From Rotaria sordida (Eukaryota > Rotifera > Eurotatoria > Philodinida > Philodinidae), in contig CAJNOL010000014.1 of assembly GCA_905250125.1 (NCBI GenBank), positions 1 through 64,000 of the forward strand: a DNA stretch of 64,000 nucleotides, in the 5' to 3' direction. Shown here in pieces: positions 1-11,756 of the stretch. Both the position numbers and the translations under genes were made by a program. The first letter of the stretch is position 1; every line of letters begins with the position of its first letter. Below the pieces are notes generated by a model. The model was not told the DNA's origin and ran no database searches. It worked only from the letters and a program-made list of their open reading frames with translations.

Positions 1-235
1 GATTAATCTAATTATTGCATTGAGCTGTATTTAGTCCAATCAGTGGCTATGAAGATATCCCATAACTTCGCGAATAATTCAGCAAATGAAATAATTTTAA
101 TCAATTTTTAAGTTTTTTTTTTTATAACCTAAAAGTTCCATATTATAATAAACAACATATTATATTCGTATCTTGACTATTAAAAAACTAGTGTTTTACT
201 TCAAAATCATCCTTTTTTAGCTGAACAAGACATAC

Positions 236-1250
236 AGTAGTGGATAAAAATTTCCATCCCGCTGTAACTTTACTAAATTTTCTTATAAAGGTGAACACTT
301 TTTTTTATTGTGTAGAAATTTATAGTACATTCTGGTCATCAATACAATATAAAATCACTTTGGCTTTCAACAACTTCAGAAATTCGATTATTCGTACTAT
401 GTACAAGTTTGATGGCCAACTCTTATTGTAGAGATCTTCCATTTGCATTTTATTGTAGAAGTCAACGATTGATAATATGCGAGCCTTTTCCTTTGTAACT
501 TAATTTTGAGAAGTTGCCAAACATTTTTTAATGAGTGCAAGATCTGGTGACATTGACGATCAATCAATTTTGTGAATCCCATTATTCAGTTTCTAATCGG
601 TTGCTAGCTTCGATGTTTGTTTGGAGTCGTTGTTTTCTTGCCATCTCCAATAAGTTGAATCGGGATCGAATTGTTTTTTGGCTGTTGGTAAGAGATCACA
701 CTTATAAATGCCATACATCAATTTCGTATCCAGGTTCTTTCTGAAGCAGACGATACGATCGAAACCTCGACTTGAGAAGTAACCTTACACGTTAACTCTA
801 GTAGGGTGCTTAACGGTTTGCAACACCTTCTTTTTTCCTAGCGTGCTCCAAACCAATCTTTTGATGGTACTCAGACAGATGAGAGTCTCATCACAAAATC
901 TCACTTGATTCTGTTCGTGGCTTTATGATCTTGAGCCCATTTTACACGATTCTCTCAATGGTGTTCTGTTAGCACTCATTTTACCATGGATCGACTGTAT
1001 TTCACTCTTATTTCGGTCAACCGTCGTCGCATTGTTCTCTCGTTGACTACGACTCATTTTCGTTTTAGTTTATTTCCAATGCCCCGACTGATAACGATCA
1101 CTTGCTGTTCAGCAAGAGAAATGATATGTCGATCTTGTTTTGGGATGGTTGGACGTGGTCGATCCGATCGAGTTGAATCGCTTAAATCTTTTGACTAATT
1201 CCATCGATTGAACTAATATTTCTCTGCCACCATGTTACACTTGACTGTTT
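236..1250 (-). pseudogene. Decayed Tc1/mariner-like transposase
   Basis: Read on the minus strand, several frames together give the layout of a Tc1-type transposase. A paired-like helix-turn-helix region with 'RPRPTIPKQDRHI' and 'RTMRRRLTE' lies near 1020-1160. A 'VRFCDETLI' block, normally carrying the first catalytic Asp, lies near 870-900, then 'TVKHPTRVNV' near 790-830. A 'QENNDSKQTSK' block lies near 620-650 and 'SPDLALIKNVW' near 500-540. Where active relatives have Asp in the second block and Glu in the third, this copy has Asn and Lys, and stops and frameshifts separate the blocks, so it cannot be active. The side near 233-260 resembles a Tc1 tip; I could not find its inverted partner. 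Function is inferred from motif order only. Confidence 0.8.
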
Positions 1251-2018
1251 TCGCCACAGTCTTATAACCAAGCTTTGAACCTCATGGATGGTTAGAACGA
1301 AAGATGATTTCATATCGCTGGTGTATAGATAGAGCCATATTTTAGCGGTAAAACTCGAAAACGACGTATTTGTTGTTCTAGCTTTTAATATATTAAATTG
1401 GTCAATATGATTGGGTATTCTATGTTATTGAATTCATTCCATTTTGTAAGCACTATAAAACAAGAACAAACTAGTTAATCAATGAATAACATTCTCAGGA
1501 GAAATACAATCTGTTCATTGTCAAGCACATACAAGTTCATATTATTCAGACAATTGAAGACATAAGCTAATAAAATGAGTGAATACAAATGCACTTATAG
1601 CAGATTTTCGATAGAAGAAAATACAAACTTACTTTTTTTAGACACTTTCCATAAGTTACTATAGACAAAAAAAATCGATTATCTATTTTGTATGACAAAT
1701 AGATGTAATAAAAAAGAAGAGAGCAAAATATTATCTGATATTTTACGATTCAAGTCAATATTATGAAGAGTAAATATTTTTCTTTTGAGGATTGCTTGAT
1801 ATGTGTAAACTATTCTCAAAAGACTTCCCTGATTAAAATAAACGAACACACATAAAAAGCCATTTTACAATATGTTTTTTCTTACGTAAATGATTCCTTT
1901 TTTTAATAAATTTGAATACTATTAGTAATTTAATTCGATAGAATTCAAATAAAATGTGTCATTAGATAGCTGAAGATAAAAACTAACGTCATTACATCTT
2001 GTTATCAGAACATCAGCA

Positions 2019-2028
2019 TATATAAAAG
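2019..2028 (+). promoter_or_regulatory. TATA-like box
   Basis: The string tatataaaag lies about 30 bp before the ATG at 2057, which would give a very short 5' leader. It is the best core-promoter candidate for the small membrane-protein gene that follows. An AATAAA signal at 2572-2577 would end the transcript just after the stop. Confidence 0.5.
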
Positions 2029-2056
2029 ATACGTATTCTATTACATCTAAATAGTC

Positions 2057-2563
2057 ATGAAGCTGTTTATCAGTTTTCTCATTATTAATTTCTTCATTAT
2101 TGATGGTATTCAAAATGTACCTGTCATTCATCCAATTCATGTTCAAACAATTCCTTTACATCCGGTAACTGTTCGACTTACATCTGCTCAAGTGACAACC
2201 CGAAAGCCTATTATATCACCTGTCACTACTATTCATCCTGCGAAACATTCTTGGTGGTATTGGAGCAGTTCTACTCAATTTACCAATTTGATTTCATCTT
2301 CAGCATCATTTACAGTTCATTATTATTCATCATGGTGGGAGAAGTTAAGCATACCAACAAAAATTAGTCTTTATCTTTTTCTTGCTGTGAGTTTGATTGC
2401 TGGTGCATGTAAAAGTCTGGACAATGTTTGCAAATCATCGAAACAAAAACCACCGTGCAAGGAAAGCGGACTTCCTCTAGTAAAGAATAAAATTTATATT
2501 TCTACAATTGATGATAAACGTGAAGAATCACCACCATCATATGTAGAAATTAATAATGCTTGA
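2057..2563 (+). CDS. Small single-pass membrane or secreted protein with PPxY tail, unknown function
   Basis: This is an intronless 168-aa ORF with its own TATA-like box and polyadenylation signal. Residues 1-20 form a hydrophobic signal peptide. Residues 20-95 are rich in Pro, Thr, Val, Ser and Trp and look like an extracellular stalk. Residues about 101-117 form one hydrophobic segment, followed by a Lys/Cys-rich juxtamembrane stretch. The C-terminal tail contains PPSY, which fits the PPxY motif bound by WW domains of Nedd4-type ubiquitin ligases. I recognise no enzymatic domain and no named family. A type I membrane topology with a ligase-recruiting tail is an inference from this layout. 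The ORF could be lineage-specific. Confidence 0.65.
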   Translation: MKLFISFLIINFFIIDGIQNVPVIHPIHVQTIPLHPVTVRLTSAQVTTRKPIISPVTTIHPAKHSWWYWSSSTQFTNLISSSASFTVHYYSSWWEKLSIPTKISLYLFLAVSLIAGACKSLDNVCKSSKQKPPCKESGLPLVKNKIYISTIDDKREESPPSYVEINNA

Positions 2564-3360
2564 ATATTTCAAATAAAAAACACAAATAGTGATTATTTTT
2601 CTATATTTTGTGGCCTCTTATTTTTTTTTTACAATAATAAAATGATCAAACGATTGAATGCCTTTATCAATTAGAAATTCTTCCGTATGATAAAAAAATA
2701 AAATTCAAAAGTGCTCAGAAAATTTAAATAGATCACAACATTATATTATTGATGAATGTTGAAAAAGTTTTATAATTAGTTTATTGATTTTTATAAGTAC
2801 TCATATCGAGAGAGATACATGAACGATTTTGTATTAATAACAATGTGTTAAATTCATTGCATTCTCATCTATATCAATATCAGCAAGAGAATATACGTAT
2901 ATACTAGAGTAATCTATTTTTATTTATAAATAGAATTTTTTGTTTTGTTGTTCTATTCGTCTCTTTTTTCTTTTACGAATAAACACCGAAATTGCGTGCT
3001 TATATGTCAGTTGATACTTTGTTAAATGAGATTTTCCTATCCATTTATTATGTTGATTTACTCATGGACATACAATATTAAAACAAAAATGAAAATTTCT
3101 TGAATTCATTTAATTATATATTTAGGATATTATGAATCGATTGATTAACACATCATACGTTTTAGCTCAACATATACGTCATTAGTGTCTTTATTTAGTT
3201 TCTATTATTATTCATCAAAAAATATCAACATTTAATATCATAGCAAGGAATTTAAATAAATTATGATCATCTTATTTTTGCTAATGACAATTTTTAAAGC
3301 GAAAGTTCATCTAATGAACAAGATTAATTATATGTTGTTCCCCGAGGATATTTTATTCAT
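2564..3360. other. Intergenic, no gene seen
   Basis: AT-rich sequence between two plus-strand genes. I see no supported ORF, RNA gene or repeat. Confidence 0.6.
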
Positions 3361-3383
3361 TTAACTTTTAATGCCAAAGAAGG

Positions 3384-3482
3384 TATGGGTGTGGGTCGCA
3401 TCTTGATTTGTACTCACGCTCACGCCCACACCCCCACTCACATCCCCCATCCACATCCCGCACCCACACCTACTCCACATCC
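3384..3482. repeat. CA/CCC-rich patch resembling degenerate telomere repeat
   Basis: The plus strand has about 100 bp dominated by CCCACA-, CCCAC- and CATCCC-like words, for example cgcccacacccccactcac. The reverse complement reads as variants of TGTGGG, the telomere unit reported for bdelloid rotifers. Units are too degenerate for a true telomere tract. It sits about 190 bp before the F-box gene. Confidence 0.45.
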
Positions 3483-3674
3483 TTCTACACGATATTCTGA
3501 ATCTATCGAGAGTATCATTTGAATGGGAAATTTCAATTTTTTTGGAATAAAGTTTTTGGTGTTTTGCAAGAGGTTGATAGGATAGATAAGCCAAATTCTT
3601 TCAGTTCTGTTTGTTGACTTCGATGTGACGGGAGTGATAACATTTTCGCTTGCTGGCTGTTGATAACACACAAG

Positions 3675-4619
3675 ATGAGTGATAACAATAAGTCAACGTT
3701 GGAAATGCTTTCTAATGAATTATTGTTGGATATTTGCAAGCATTTCACCGCTCGAGAGCTTTACCGTACATTCTACGGTCTCAATCATCGATTTAGATTG
3801 ATTATCAATGGTATATTTGATCTTCATTTAACAATAACAGCTAATGAATGTCATGAACCAATCTGGTTGGCGTTTCATCGTGTCGTCAAACTCAGCATAG
3901 ATTGTGTGAATCATATCGATCTCCGTCAATTTCCTAGTGTTCGATCACTGCAATGGATTCGTCCCTCCGATGTTCAATTGAAACAAATTTTTTCGTCTAC
4001 TTATTTTCCTTATCTTGAACAGTTAAGTGTTTATGATATGCGTGATACACCATCGACTAGTCACTTTCATCAATTCATCTTCTCTAATGGATTTCCACTT
4101 GTGCACAAATGTAACTTGAGTCGTGTCGACATTAGCTATCCGTGGACGCTTTCACCTAGTCTGCGCGCCATAAGTATTGGCAATGTAGATGATTCTCGAC
4201 TCTTCGAACGTCTTCTCGTCTCATGTCCAAATTTAACTCGTTTGGATTTGAATGGATTCAAACGCATACACATACCTTTACTTTCTTTTCAGCATACTAA
4301 TCTGAAAAGACTTCGTCTAACTGGCATCTTGCCATCTCCGTCTGTCGATAATATATTAGCGGCGGTACCCACTTTAGTTCACTGTAATTTCAACTGGAGA
4401 GTACGACAACAACCTTTAATCTATTTCCAATATCTTAGTGATGCTTTCAATGTTTTTCTTCCTTATCTCAATCGATTCGATTTCGAATTTTTGTTTACTG
4501 GTCCATATGAAGATTTCATTAGAATCGGATCGACTTTAGAACAATTACATCCATGTTTCACACATCGCATCCAGTTTGCAAAGTTGAGCTATGGTCGAGT
4601 ACGCATATATACCAAATAA
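3675..4619 (+). CDS. F-box protein with degenerate leucine-rich repeats
   Basis: This is an intronless gene. I start it at ATG 3675 (MSDNNKST), giving 314 aa; an in-frame TTG lies 15 bp upstream and is not needed. Residues about 8-45 match an F-box (LSNELLLDICKHF, then ARELYRTFYGLNHRF), which would bind Skp1 in an SCF ubiquitin ligase. The rest has irregular leucine-rich repeats such as 'CPNLTRLDLNGF' and 'TNLKRLRLTGI', which usually select substrates. Large F-box families of this form are common in rotifers. The substrate is unknown. AATAAA lies at about 4691. The 'RFN/RFR' motif after the F-box is typical for the family. Confidence 0.8.
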   Translation: MSDNNKSTLEMLSNELLLDICKHFTARELYRTFYGLNHRFRLIINGIFDLHLTITANECHEPIWLAFHRVVKLSIDCVNHIDLRQFPSVRSLQWIRPSDVQLKQIFSSTYFPYLEQLSVYDMRDTPSTSHFHQFIFSNGFPLVHKCNLSRVDISYPWTLSPSLRAISIGNVDDSRLFERLLVSCPNLTRLDLNGFKRIHIPLLSFQHTNLKRLRLTGILPSPSVDNILAAVPTLVHCNFNWRVRQQPLIYFQYLSDAFNVFLPYLNRFDFEFLFTGPYEDFIRIGSTLEQLHPCFTHRIQFAKLSYGRVRIYTK

Positions 4620-5616
4620 TTCTGTCAATATTTGATTATCTATAGTACCCTCCAATGAAAACAAAGTTTTACTTCGGATTTCAGCTATTCAATAAATGAT
4701 GAACCATCTCAATGAATTTTAATTCTTAGGTTCAAATTCGAATGAAAGAATATTTAACTACAGATGGACTCTAAAAAGTACTAATGATCGAATTTCATTT
4801 ATAAAGGAAATATACGCAGGATTTGGATAATTTTGGGCAAAATTTGTTTATTTAAATGGATTAATTATTCTAAGGTTTGTCAAATCTATAAGATAATGTG
4901 ACACAGGTATGAAATAGAATTTGCAGATGTAAAAAGAAGTGATGTTTTGCTTTGACCATAACATATGCAATATCTTAATGTTAATTTGAAGTTATATTCT
5001 TTTTCCATTGGTAATTTATAGAGTAATTTTGATAGAGCATTGCAGTGAGGCTACACTAGCAAGCAACGAATTTAAGTCTATTCTTTTGCTGATACAGCGA
5101 TTGCAGGATTGAAATGAGAACATTACGAGGTATCAAGTCTGGGGACATGGAAAATAATCCTTACTTCAATGTGAACCAAGTGAGGAACTGTGTCAAGCGA
5201 TTCAGTCAAATGTTCATTTATTTTTCGAGTTTCTATAATACAAGATCGATACCATTTGTGAGGTTACAGCTATTCAAAGGTTCACCGAAGGTTTACTTTT
5301 TGACTTTTTCAGCATAGCTGAATAGAGCTCGTCGAACTACATAGAAAAGCATCTATTCGATATTTTTCATACGCTTTTTCAGAGAAAAAGCTTCGCATTA
5401 TCGTTCTTGATGGAAAAGACTTAAGAGTAGTGTTTGGCTGTACTGTTTATTTTTATTTCTAGAAATGATTGATTCAGGATAATCGTCATGCGAAATCGTC
5501 TACTCAGAGCGGATTTCATCGGAAGAAAACAAAAAAAAAAATGAGCGATAATTCGAGAAATTACCACCATAGTTGTTAGAACATCTGGTGACACCCACCA
5601 ATGGACCTCATTACAA
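4620..5616. other. Intergenic, no gene seen
   Basis: One short plus-strand ORF near 5114-5317 has no recognisable domain, no promoter and no flanking exons. I treat the stretch as non-coding. Confidence 0.5.
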
Positions 5617-6242
5617 ATACATCAAATATTCTCTAGTAGAACATAAACTGCATTTCATTTCATGATTATAACTACTATACCTATGCAAAGAAATTACGTA
5701 TCAATTTCCTATTATTTCATGTGTGTGACGAGAAAATCCATTTTCTCGAGGATAATGTTAATGTACTAAAAACGACGGTTCTTTTTAAGATTCCTCTAAT
5801 GCAAAATTTATTTTAAGAGTAAATGTATATGGTGTTTGGAAGCAGCATAAAAAACTAGGTCGCATAAAAGTATCTTATTGGGAAGTATTTTTCATCAAAG
5901 TTCGATCTGGAAGGATTATAGGCACATTTTATTGAGGACGAGTGCTGGTAGAATATCGACGAAAAATATAGTCCGATAAAATGTATGTCGCACTACCAAG
6001 TTTTTTATGCTGATTTCGAACATTATATGCATTTAATCTTAAAATGAATTTCGAACTAGAAGAATCTTCAAATAAATTGTCGTTTTTTAGTAAATCAGAA
6101 CTATCTTCGAGAACATGGGATTTTCTCTTTATAGACATGAGCTAATTGAAAACCAACACGTAATTTCTCTGCATATGTATAGCGGTTATAATCATGAAAT
6201 AAAATTCAATTCGTGTTCTACTAGTGAATATTTGATACATTT
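5617..6242. repeat. Foldback element 1: long imperfect inverted repeat
   Basis: Bases about 5617-5905 and about 5940-6242 are inverted copies of each other with many scattered mismatches. Example pairs are ctctagtagaaca against the complement of tgttctactagtg, and tcatgattataac against gttataatcatga. The loop is only about 30 bp. On the minus strand the right arm has a 69-codon open frame (MSIKRKSHVLEDSS...) and the left arm encodes a diverged, broken version. The protein fragment resembles no family I can name. The structure would form a hairpin of about 300 bp if transcribed. Confidence 0.75.
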
Positions 6243-6900
6243 ATAAAGAGGTCTGTTGTTAAAACAATTCTGGTGATTATCTGTCGAATAATCGCTAGTT
6301 TATTTTGTTTTCTTTGAGTAAAATCGAATTCTAGGTAGACAATTTTGCATGAAGATTCCGAGTCAATCGGTTCTAATGTAACGCCACGAGCTCTATCCAG
6401 CCATACCGAAAAAGTGGGAAAATAGATCTTCGCTCAACTCTTAAATAGTTGGCATCTTGCGAGTAGGCATCTCAATTAGGTGGGCCAACCCTTCTCTTCA
6501 AAAAGATTGAAAAATCGTGCGACTTTCTGCCAAATTTTTCAATACGTTGTAGAAAAACTTCTAGAGTATGCTGGCAAACACTTGTTGCTAGGTGATTAGA
6601 ATTGAAGAACGCGGCGTGAAAGGGATAATAGTTCTTCTTACTACAGTGGGATAAATTACCCGCCTAATCTTCCTCTTCTTCCCTGTCTTTATAGCCACTA
6701 CATTCAACACAGCAAGAAAATTAGTCGAAGACAACTTCTGCTAAATTTTAACCTCGGGCGTCTTCTAAGAAACATTCATAAGCTTTTTTGTTTTTGATTT
6801 ATTAAATCGTTAAAATACGTTAGAATAGCATCAAAAATAATCTGTTTGTGTGGATAATGGACATGCATTTGATCTGGACTTGAATATTTAGCTGTTATAT
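6243..6900. other. No gene seen
   Basis: Mixed-composition sequence, probably decayed mobile DNA. I could not identify a family or reading frame. Confidence 0.4.
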
Positions 6901-6901
6901 G

Positions 6902-8290
6902 TTAATCAATATAGGAAAAATTGACATTATATGATAGTGTTCTTAATAGTCCGTTATATGTATTAATATTAGATGTTAATGAAGAAATAGATGGGAAATG
7001 TGTTGAATATTCATAACAAGGAAGAGTAGCTATGACCAAAATATCATGTATCTGTGTTAGATGAACGTGACGAGAACAAAGGAGGTCAATGATATCTTCT
7101 AATTGTTTAATAATTTGTGTAGCTGGTGTGTTACGAACTGAATTAGTTCTAATGAGAAACAAAATACCGGCACACGAAGCTAATAAAGATGAAAGGAGAG
7201 GTTGGAAAACTAATGAGTGGGCACATAACTGATGATTTTTTTTTCATTGGCCCATTGGAGTCCAAAAACGGAATGAATAATTATGTGATAGTTGGATGTA
7301 ATAATTATTGGATCTAAATTTTTTCCATGACTATCAGTAACATATAAAAATGATTGTAGTTTAGTTGATGGATTGTTCGTAATTGAATTCAGATGAGATA
7401 TTTCTATTAAGGTGTTATTTAAAGAAGTTAACTTATGTAAATGAAGAAAATACATTGGTTGGTGCTAAAATGTCGTTTCTTGTATGTAAGACCAAGGCTT
7501 GTCTAGTAAGCTTATCTTAGTTGGTGTTTCATGTATCTAGTTATAAATCAAGTCCATATGAGCAGATGTTCAGAGTCATAGACTTACCAAAAGCTTGATC
7601 AAATGAGTATTGAATAGCCTTTTGAAGAGATCATATAGCACCTGTAACTTTATAAGGGCGACCATTGTCCAGACTTATACAAGTATTATAATCTTCATCA
7701 GGATCATTTGAATTGAACTCATAGTCTTGATCGACTAAGTTGACAAAGCACATGAGCCAGTCATTCGTTTCAGGATACTCATTTTCAGGTTGATGACGAG
7801 CTCCATATTCTGATGTACAAGCGTGTTTGTTTATTTCATTCAGATGTAGAGAATTGTTCAACATTAAAAGTATGAATGATATGAGAAATATCAAAAAGAT
7901 CAAACTGTTGAAAAATAGAACTGTAGAGAAATCTGGATGATGTTGTACTTTCAATAATAACATAGTTGCTAAGTTTTCATTATGAATAGTCTGAATCTCA
8001 ATAAATGTAAGTACAGAATATTGATGGTGTTTAGTGGGCTTATCAGATTTAATATCAATTGTATATAAATGAATATTAGCAATTTTTTGTATTGGCGACT
8101 GAAGAATAACTATTGGAGTTCGATGATGAATATGAATAATAGAACTATAATGTGACTCCAGACAATGAAAAGGATTAGTATTTAATTTTTATCGTTGATT
8201 TTTTCGAACCTTTTCGTCTGTTTTAAGTCACTCAGTTCTTTTATGACCTGTAAGATGACTGGGACATCTTTCTACTGATCTATTCAAAAA
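6902..8290 (-). pseudogene. Decayed esterase-like (SGNH) ORF, probably from a retroelement
   Basis: Minus-strand frames contain broken coding blocks. From 5' to 3' they are a possible zinc-knuckle remnant (CPSHLTGHKRTE, near 8230-8290), a block with 'SHYSSIIHIHHRTPIVIL', an acidic block with 'NDWLMCFVNLVDQDYEF', and an esterase-like part. The last has 'VTDSHGKNLDPI' (block I, Asp-Ser-His), then 'SSLLASCAGILFLIRTNSVRNTP' style text carrying a TN-x-R block III, then 'QLEDIIDLLCSRHVHL'. SGNH-type esterase domains occur in some retrotransposon first ORFs. Stops and frameshifts break it. The function and element type are inferences. It lies on the same strand as the dead gypsy polymerase, but I cannot show that they were one element. 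Confidence 0.5.
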
Positions 8291-9229
8291 ATCTTTCATG
8301 TGGATTAAAGTGAGGTTGATCAATCATGTGACTATTCCTCGAATTAGCTATACGACTGCCGTTTCTCAAAAAATTCGAAAATCGCAGTATCGAATCACAA
8401 TTAGTAGTCAAGTTATTAGATGAGTTATGATGTTGACTGTGACTGGTAGCGATGAAATCACATTATTGGATGGAAAAATAAACGTATTATGATATTTTGA
8501 ACAAGAATATCTATCATTAGACATTGTAGGAAAAAGAACCTGTTAAAGATATCAAATAATTGCATATTAAACAAGAGAATTGAGTATTCTATAATTTTAA
8601 ATCATTTTATTATTCCCATGATACAAAACAATTGCAGGTATTTATATTAGATTTTATATGAATATGCAGTGTGTTTCTATGGCATCATAGTACTACATTA
8701 ATCCGATAATGAGAGATCATTATAGTTTCAATGGATCTTTTCACTTCAGTCAGAAGAATCGATAGTAATTTTTATTATGTCCAAAATCAAGAACTTAGTG
8801 GTACATTCGAAATGACGAGTTATGATGAAAAGAAAAAAGAGAATGATGCTTATAAATTATAGTTAGAGTGATTGATAAAGAAATAATGAAATAGATAGTA
8901 AACGTCTCTTGTTATAGGTACCATAAGAAATTATTTAATCAATAAGAATTGGTCGTAGGTCACTAACATGAAGACTGCAACTGTATTTGTGTTTGTTCAT
9001 CTTACACAATATTTACTGAATGTCGAACATGAACAATAACTTTCGATATCAGCAAAAATTTCGGTTTCAACACGCCTCTCAATCCATAGATACGTGTTAA
9101 TACTGGATCGTCTATTTTATATTGTGAATTAAGACGATTTCAATTGAACAATTTTTAGAGATTTATTGTTGCTTGATGATGTTGTTTTTAGATGCTTGAT
9201 AGTAAATCCGTAAGATTTTGTCTTAATCA
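8291..9229. other. No gene seen
   Basis: AT-rich stretch between the esterase-like remnant and the integrase remnant. No frame can be followed. Confidence 0.4.
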
Positions 9230-9714
9230 TTCAAAATAATCATTCGGTTTCTTAAATGAAGTGTGCAGGTCGCGTATAAATAGGTGAACGACGATAGAGT
9301 AACTTGTAGGGCAAACATTTTGCCATCTTGTGTACACCTGTAGTGTATTCGAATACAACCGCTTGTAAACACTCATCTCAATTATTATCTTGAGTGTCGT
9401 GTAAGTTCGATATTTGTAAAACGAAAGTACTGTTAAAGCGCTCAACCACGTCATTTGATTGAGGATGATATGGAGTACTGTGAATATGATTGTAGCCAAT
9501 GAGTTGCTAGATATTTTTCATGGATCCTTGATTATTCAATATAATTAATGGAACGGAATGTCATAGTTACAGAAATATTCATTGAATAAAGTTTGAGGTC
9601 TTGATCCGGCAATACAGTTTGGTAATGCAATTGCAATAATATGTTGGGCGAAGTAATTAACTATAACGAGTACATACTGATTTGCATACAGCGTTCATTT
9701 AAAAAGATCACTGC

Positions 9715-9962
9715 TACAGTACATTTCTATAACATATACCTCTATTCTAACTATTCTCTTTTCCTTGATATTTTCATTTCTATTATTTCGTTTCTATTGC
9801 CTTTCTTTGTCCTTGATTAACTTTTCTATTTCTTTCTACTTTTGTCCTCGTTTTTCACGTGCGTATATAAACGTTTGTTTTCTCAAAGAATAAACAGAGA
9901 GAGAAGGAAACACGTACATCTTTAATTGTGTTCATCGCTCTTCGTGAGCGTGAACCCCAACA
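9715..9962 (+). mobile_element. Solo LTR-like repeat A, copy 1, inside integrase remnant
   Basis: A 248-bp block closely matches the reverse complement of 46438-46665. It carries a TATA box (gtatataa, about 9863-9870) and AATAAA about 20 bp later (9889-9894), the spacing of an LTR promoter and polyadenylation site. It interrupts the gypsy integrase just after an 'IDFCG' motif. Flanks gctac and gccac could be a diverged 5-bp target duplication, but the tip runs three bases past that point in both copies, so the duplication is uncertain. One end has CAACA; the other (TACAGT) is not a canonical TG. Confidence 0.7.
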
Positions 9963-11525
9963 GCCACAAAAGTCAATATCGATTAAAACAAAGACAAGCT
10001 TGAATGTATTATTGAATGCTGGTCTTCATTCTTGATCAGTAGTAGTGATTTTTAATCTTATAATAAGTACGATCTGTAGAGAAATGTGCTCCAGTCATGG
10101 GATCACCATGACAAACACAAAATTAGGATTTAATCATTGATCGTGGTAGATGTATTACTTTTATTTTTCCTTTAGAATTTCATCATAATGTTATTAATTT
10201 ATAGAGAATATTATCTTTTAAAACAAATTATAGTTTATTTAATTGTGGATAGAGTTGTTTAATTATTATTTGTATGTTAGGATCTCGATCTTGTTCAGTT
10301 TTTAATTTAGTTATATCAGAATGATTATATGAAAATTTAGATGATATTTGTGTATTTTGTGAATTATCCTTTATAGATTCATTATCCAGTTCATTATCAA
10401 TAGTAATATTATCATTCACCACAATGGCAGTGGACAAAGATTTTAGTTTATGTTAACATGGTCTTATAGTCATAGCAGCTAAAATATGCAGATTCTTTTA
10501 GATAAATGTTGAAGGAGATTTTGAATTATATGAGTAGGCGTAAATGTTCATGATAAGATATTATCTTTTACTTGGTAATCCATATTCAATATTAAATGGA
10601 TCATCATTCTGCTCTCGAGAATATCTTGAGAGATAAGCAGGAGGACAACTATTATGACCTTCAATATGGATTACTTTATCTATATTATAGTCTTGAATCA
10701 GATGTGTTATGAGATCGACTCTCGCAGTTTTTACTGTTTTCTACATGATATGACATAACGGACAGTGATATGTCGCAATAATGATACTACGTCCTATTAC
10801 ACAAATGATTGTAATCTCAAAAAAAAATTGTATATAGTTAGAGCTTCTTTCTCACTAGCACTATATTTTCTTTCATATGGTGTCATAGGTCGAGAGTGAT
10901 AATACAAGTTATGTAATTCACCATCAATTTCTTGTTATAGAACTCCTCGAATATCAATTCCACTAGCATTATTAGTTAGCACTAATGGTTGATTTCCAAC
11001 AGAATAATGAAGAAATAAAAGTTCCATCGTGAGCATCTGCTTTAGTTTTTCTTAAGTGCTTTTGCTTAAGCAGGTCTCTACCGGATATATGACGGTTATT
11101 CTTCGCGAAATTTGTAACAACATGTGTTCGAGCGGCGACTGTAGCAAAGTGTGACAAGAATTTCTTATACTCACTTAACTGTTCGATAAAGTTATTTGCC
11201 TGAGCAAGTGGACGTGGTTATTCGATTGAAGAATTGCTACTATCTGATCTTTCATTGGCACGATACATTTCTGACTGGTAGTGTGACATAGATAATCAAT
11301 TTATTAAACACCTAGTTCATATTTAGGTAAATTGAGTACCAGATTCTTAGCTTATAAAGCTGAAAGTACTCGGTCAAAATGATATAGATGTTCAGGAAAT
11401 GATTGAGAAAAAAGCTATTATATCATCAAGACAAATGAAAGAGAAATGACGACAAGATTGTAATGTATCTATCATCATTTTTGAAATGTAAGAGGAGAGT
11501 TTCGGAGACTTATTGATAAGATATT

Positions 11526-11756
11526 TGTGCCAATATATACGTCACGACTCACTGTTCTTCCCCTTTCCTCTTCCTCTCTCTATTGTTCTCTCGATGTCGT
11601 CTCTCTCTTTGTTTCTCTATCATAGATAAGCTTTGTGTTGAATGTGCAATAGACACATTCTGGAGATGTGAAGTAGCTAATAAACATAATTGCCGAGTAG
11701 CGGCTAGCTACTCCTCCAGTCTGTCATAACATCTCTTTCTCATATTTATCGTTACA
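11526..11756 (+). mobile_element. Solo LTR with TG...CA ends and 5-bp target duplication
   Basis: A 231-bp block begins TGTGCCAATATATACG and ends ATCGTTACA. It is flanked on both sides by atatt (11521-11525 and 11757-11761). The interruption falls inside the reverse transcriptase between 'FGFYQFNI' and the next RT block, and removing the block plus one atatt restores the reading frame. The interior is C/T-rich and has ctaataaaca near 11680 as a possible polyadenylation signal. It differs from repeat A. The parent retrotransposon is not in the window. Confidence 0.8.

Noticed and set aside
3660..3674. Upstream TTG as start of the F-box gene
   Set aside because: Non-ATG; the ATG at 3675 gives a standard start just before the F-box.
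5929..6138. 69-codon frame in foldback 1 as an independent gene
   Set aside because: It lies within one arm of the inverted repeat, its mirror copy is broken, and no promoter or domain is seen.
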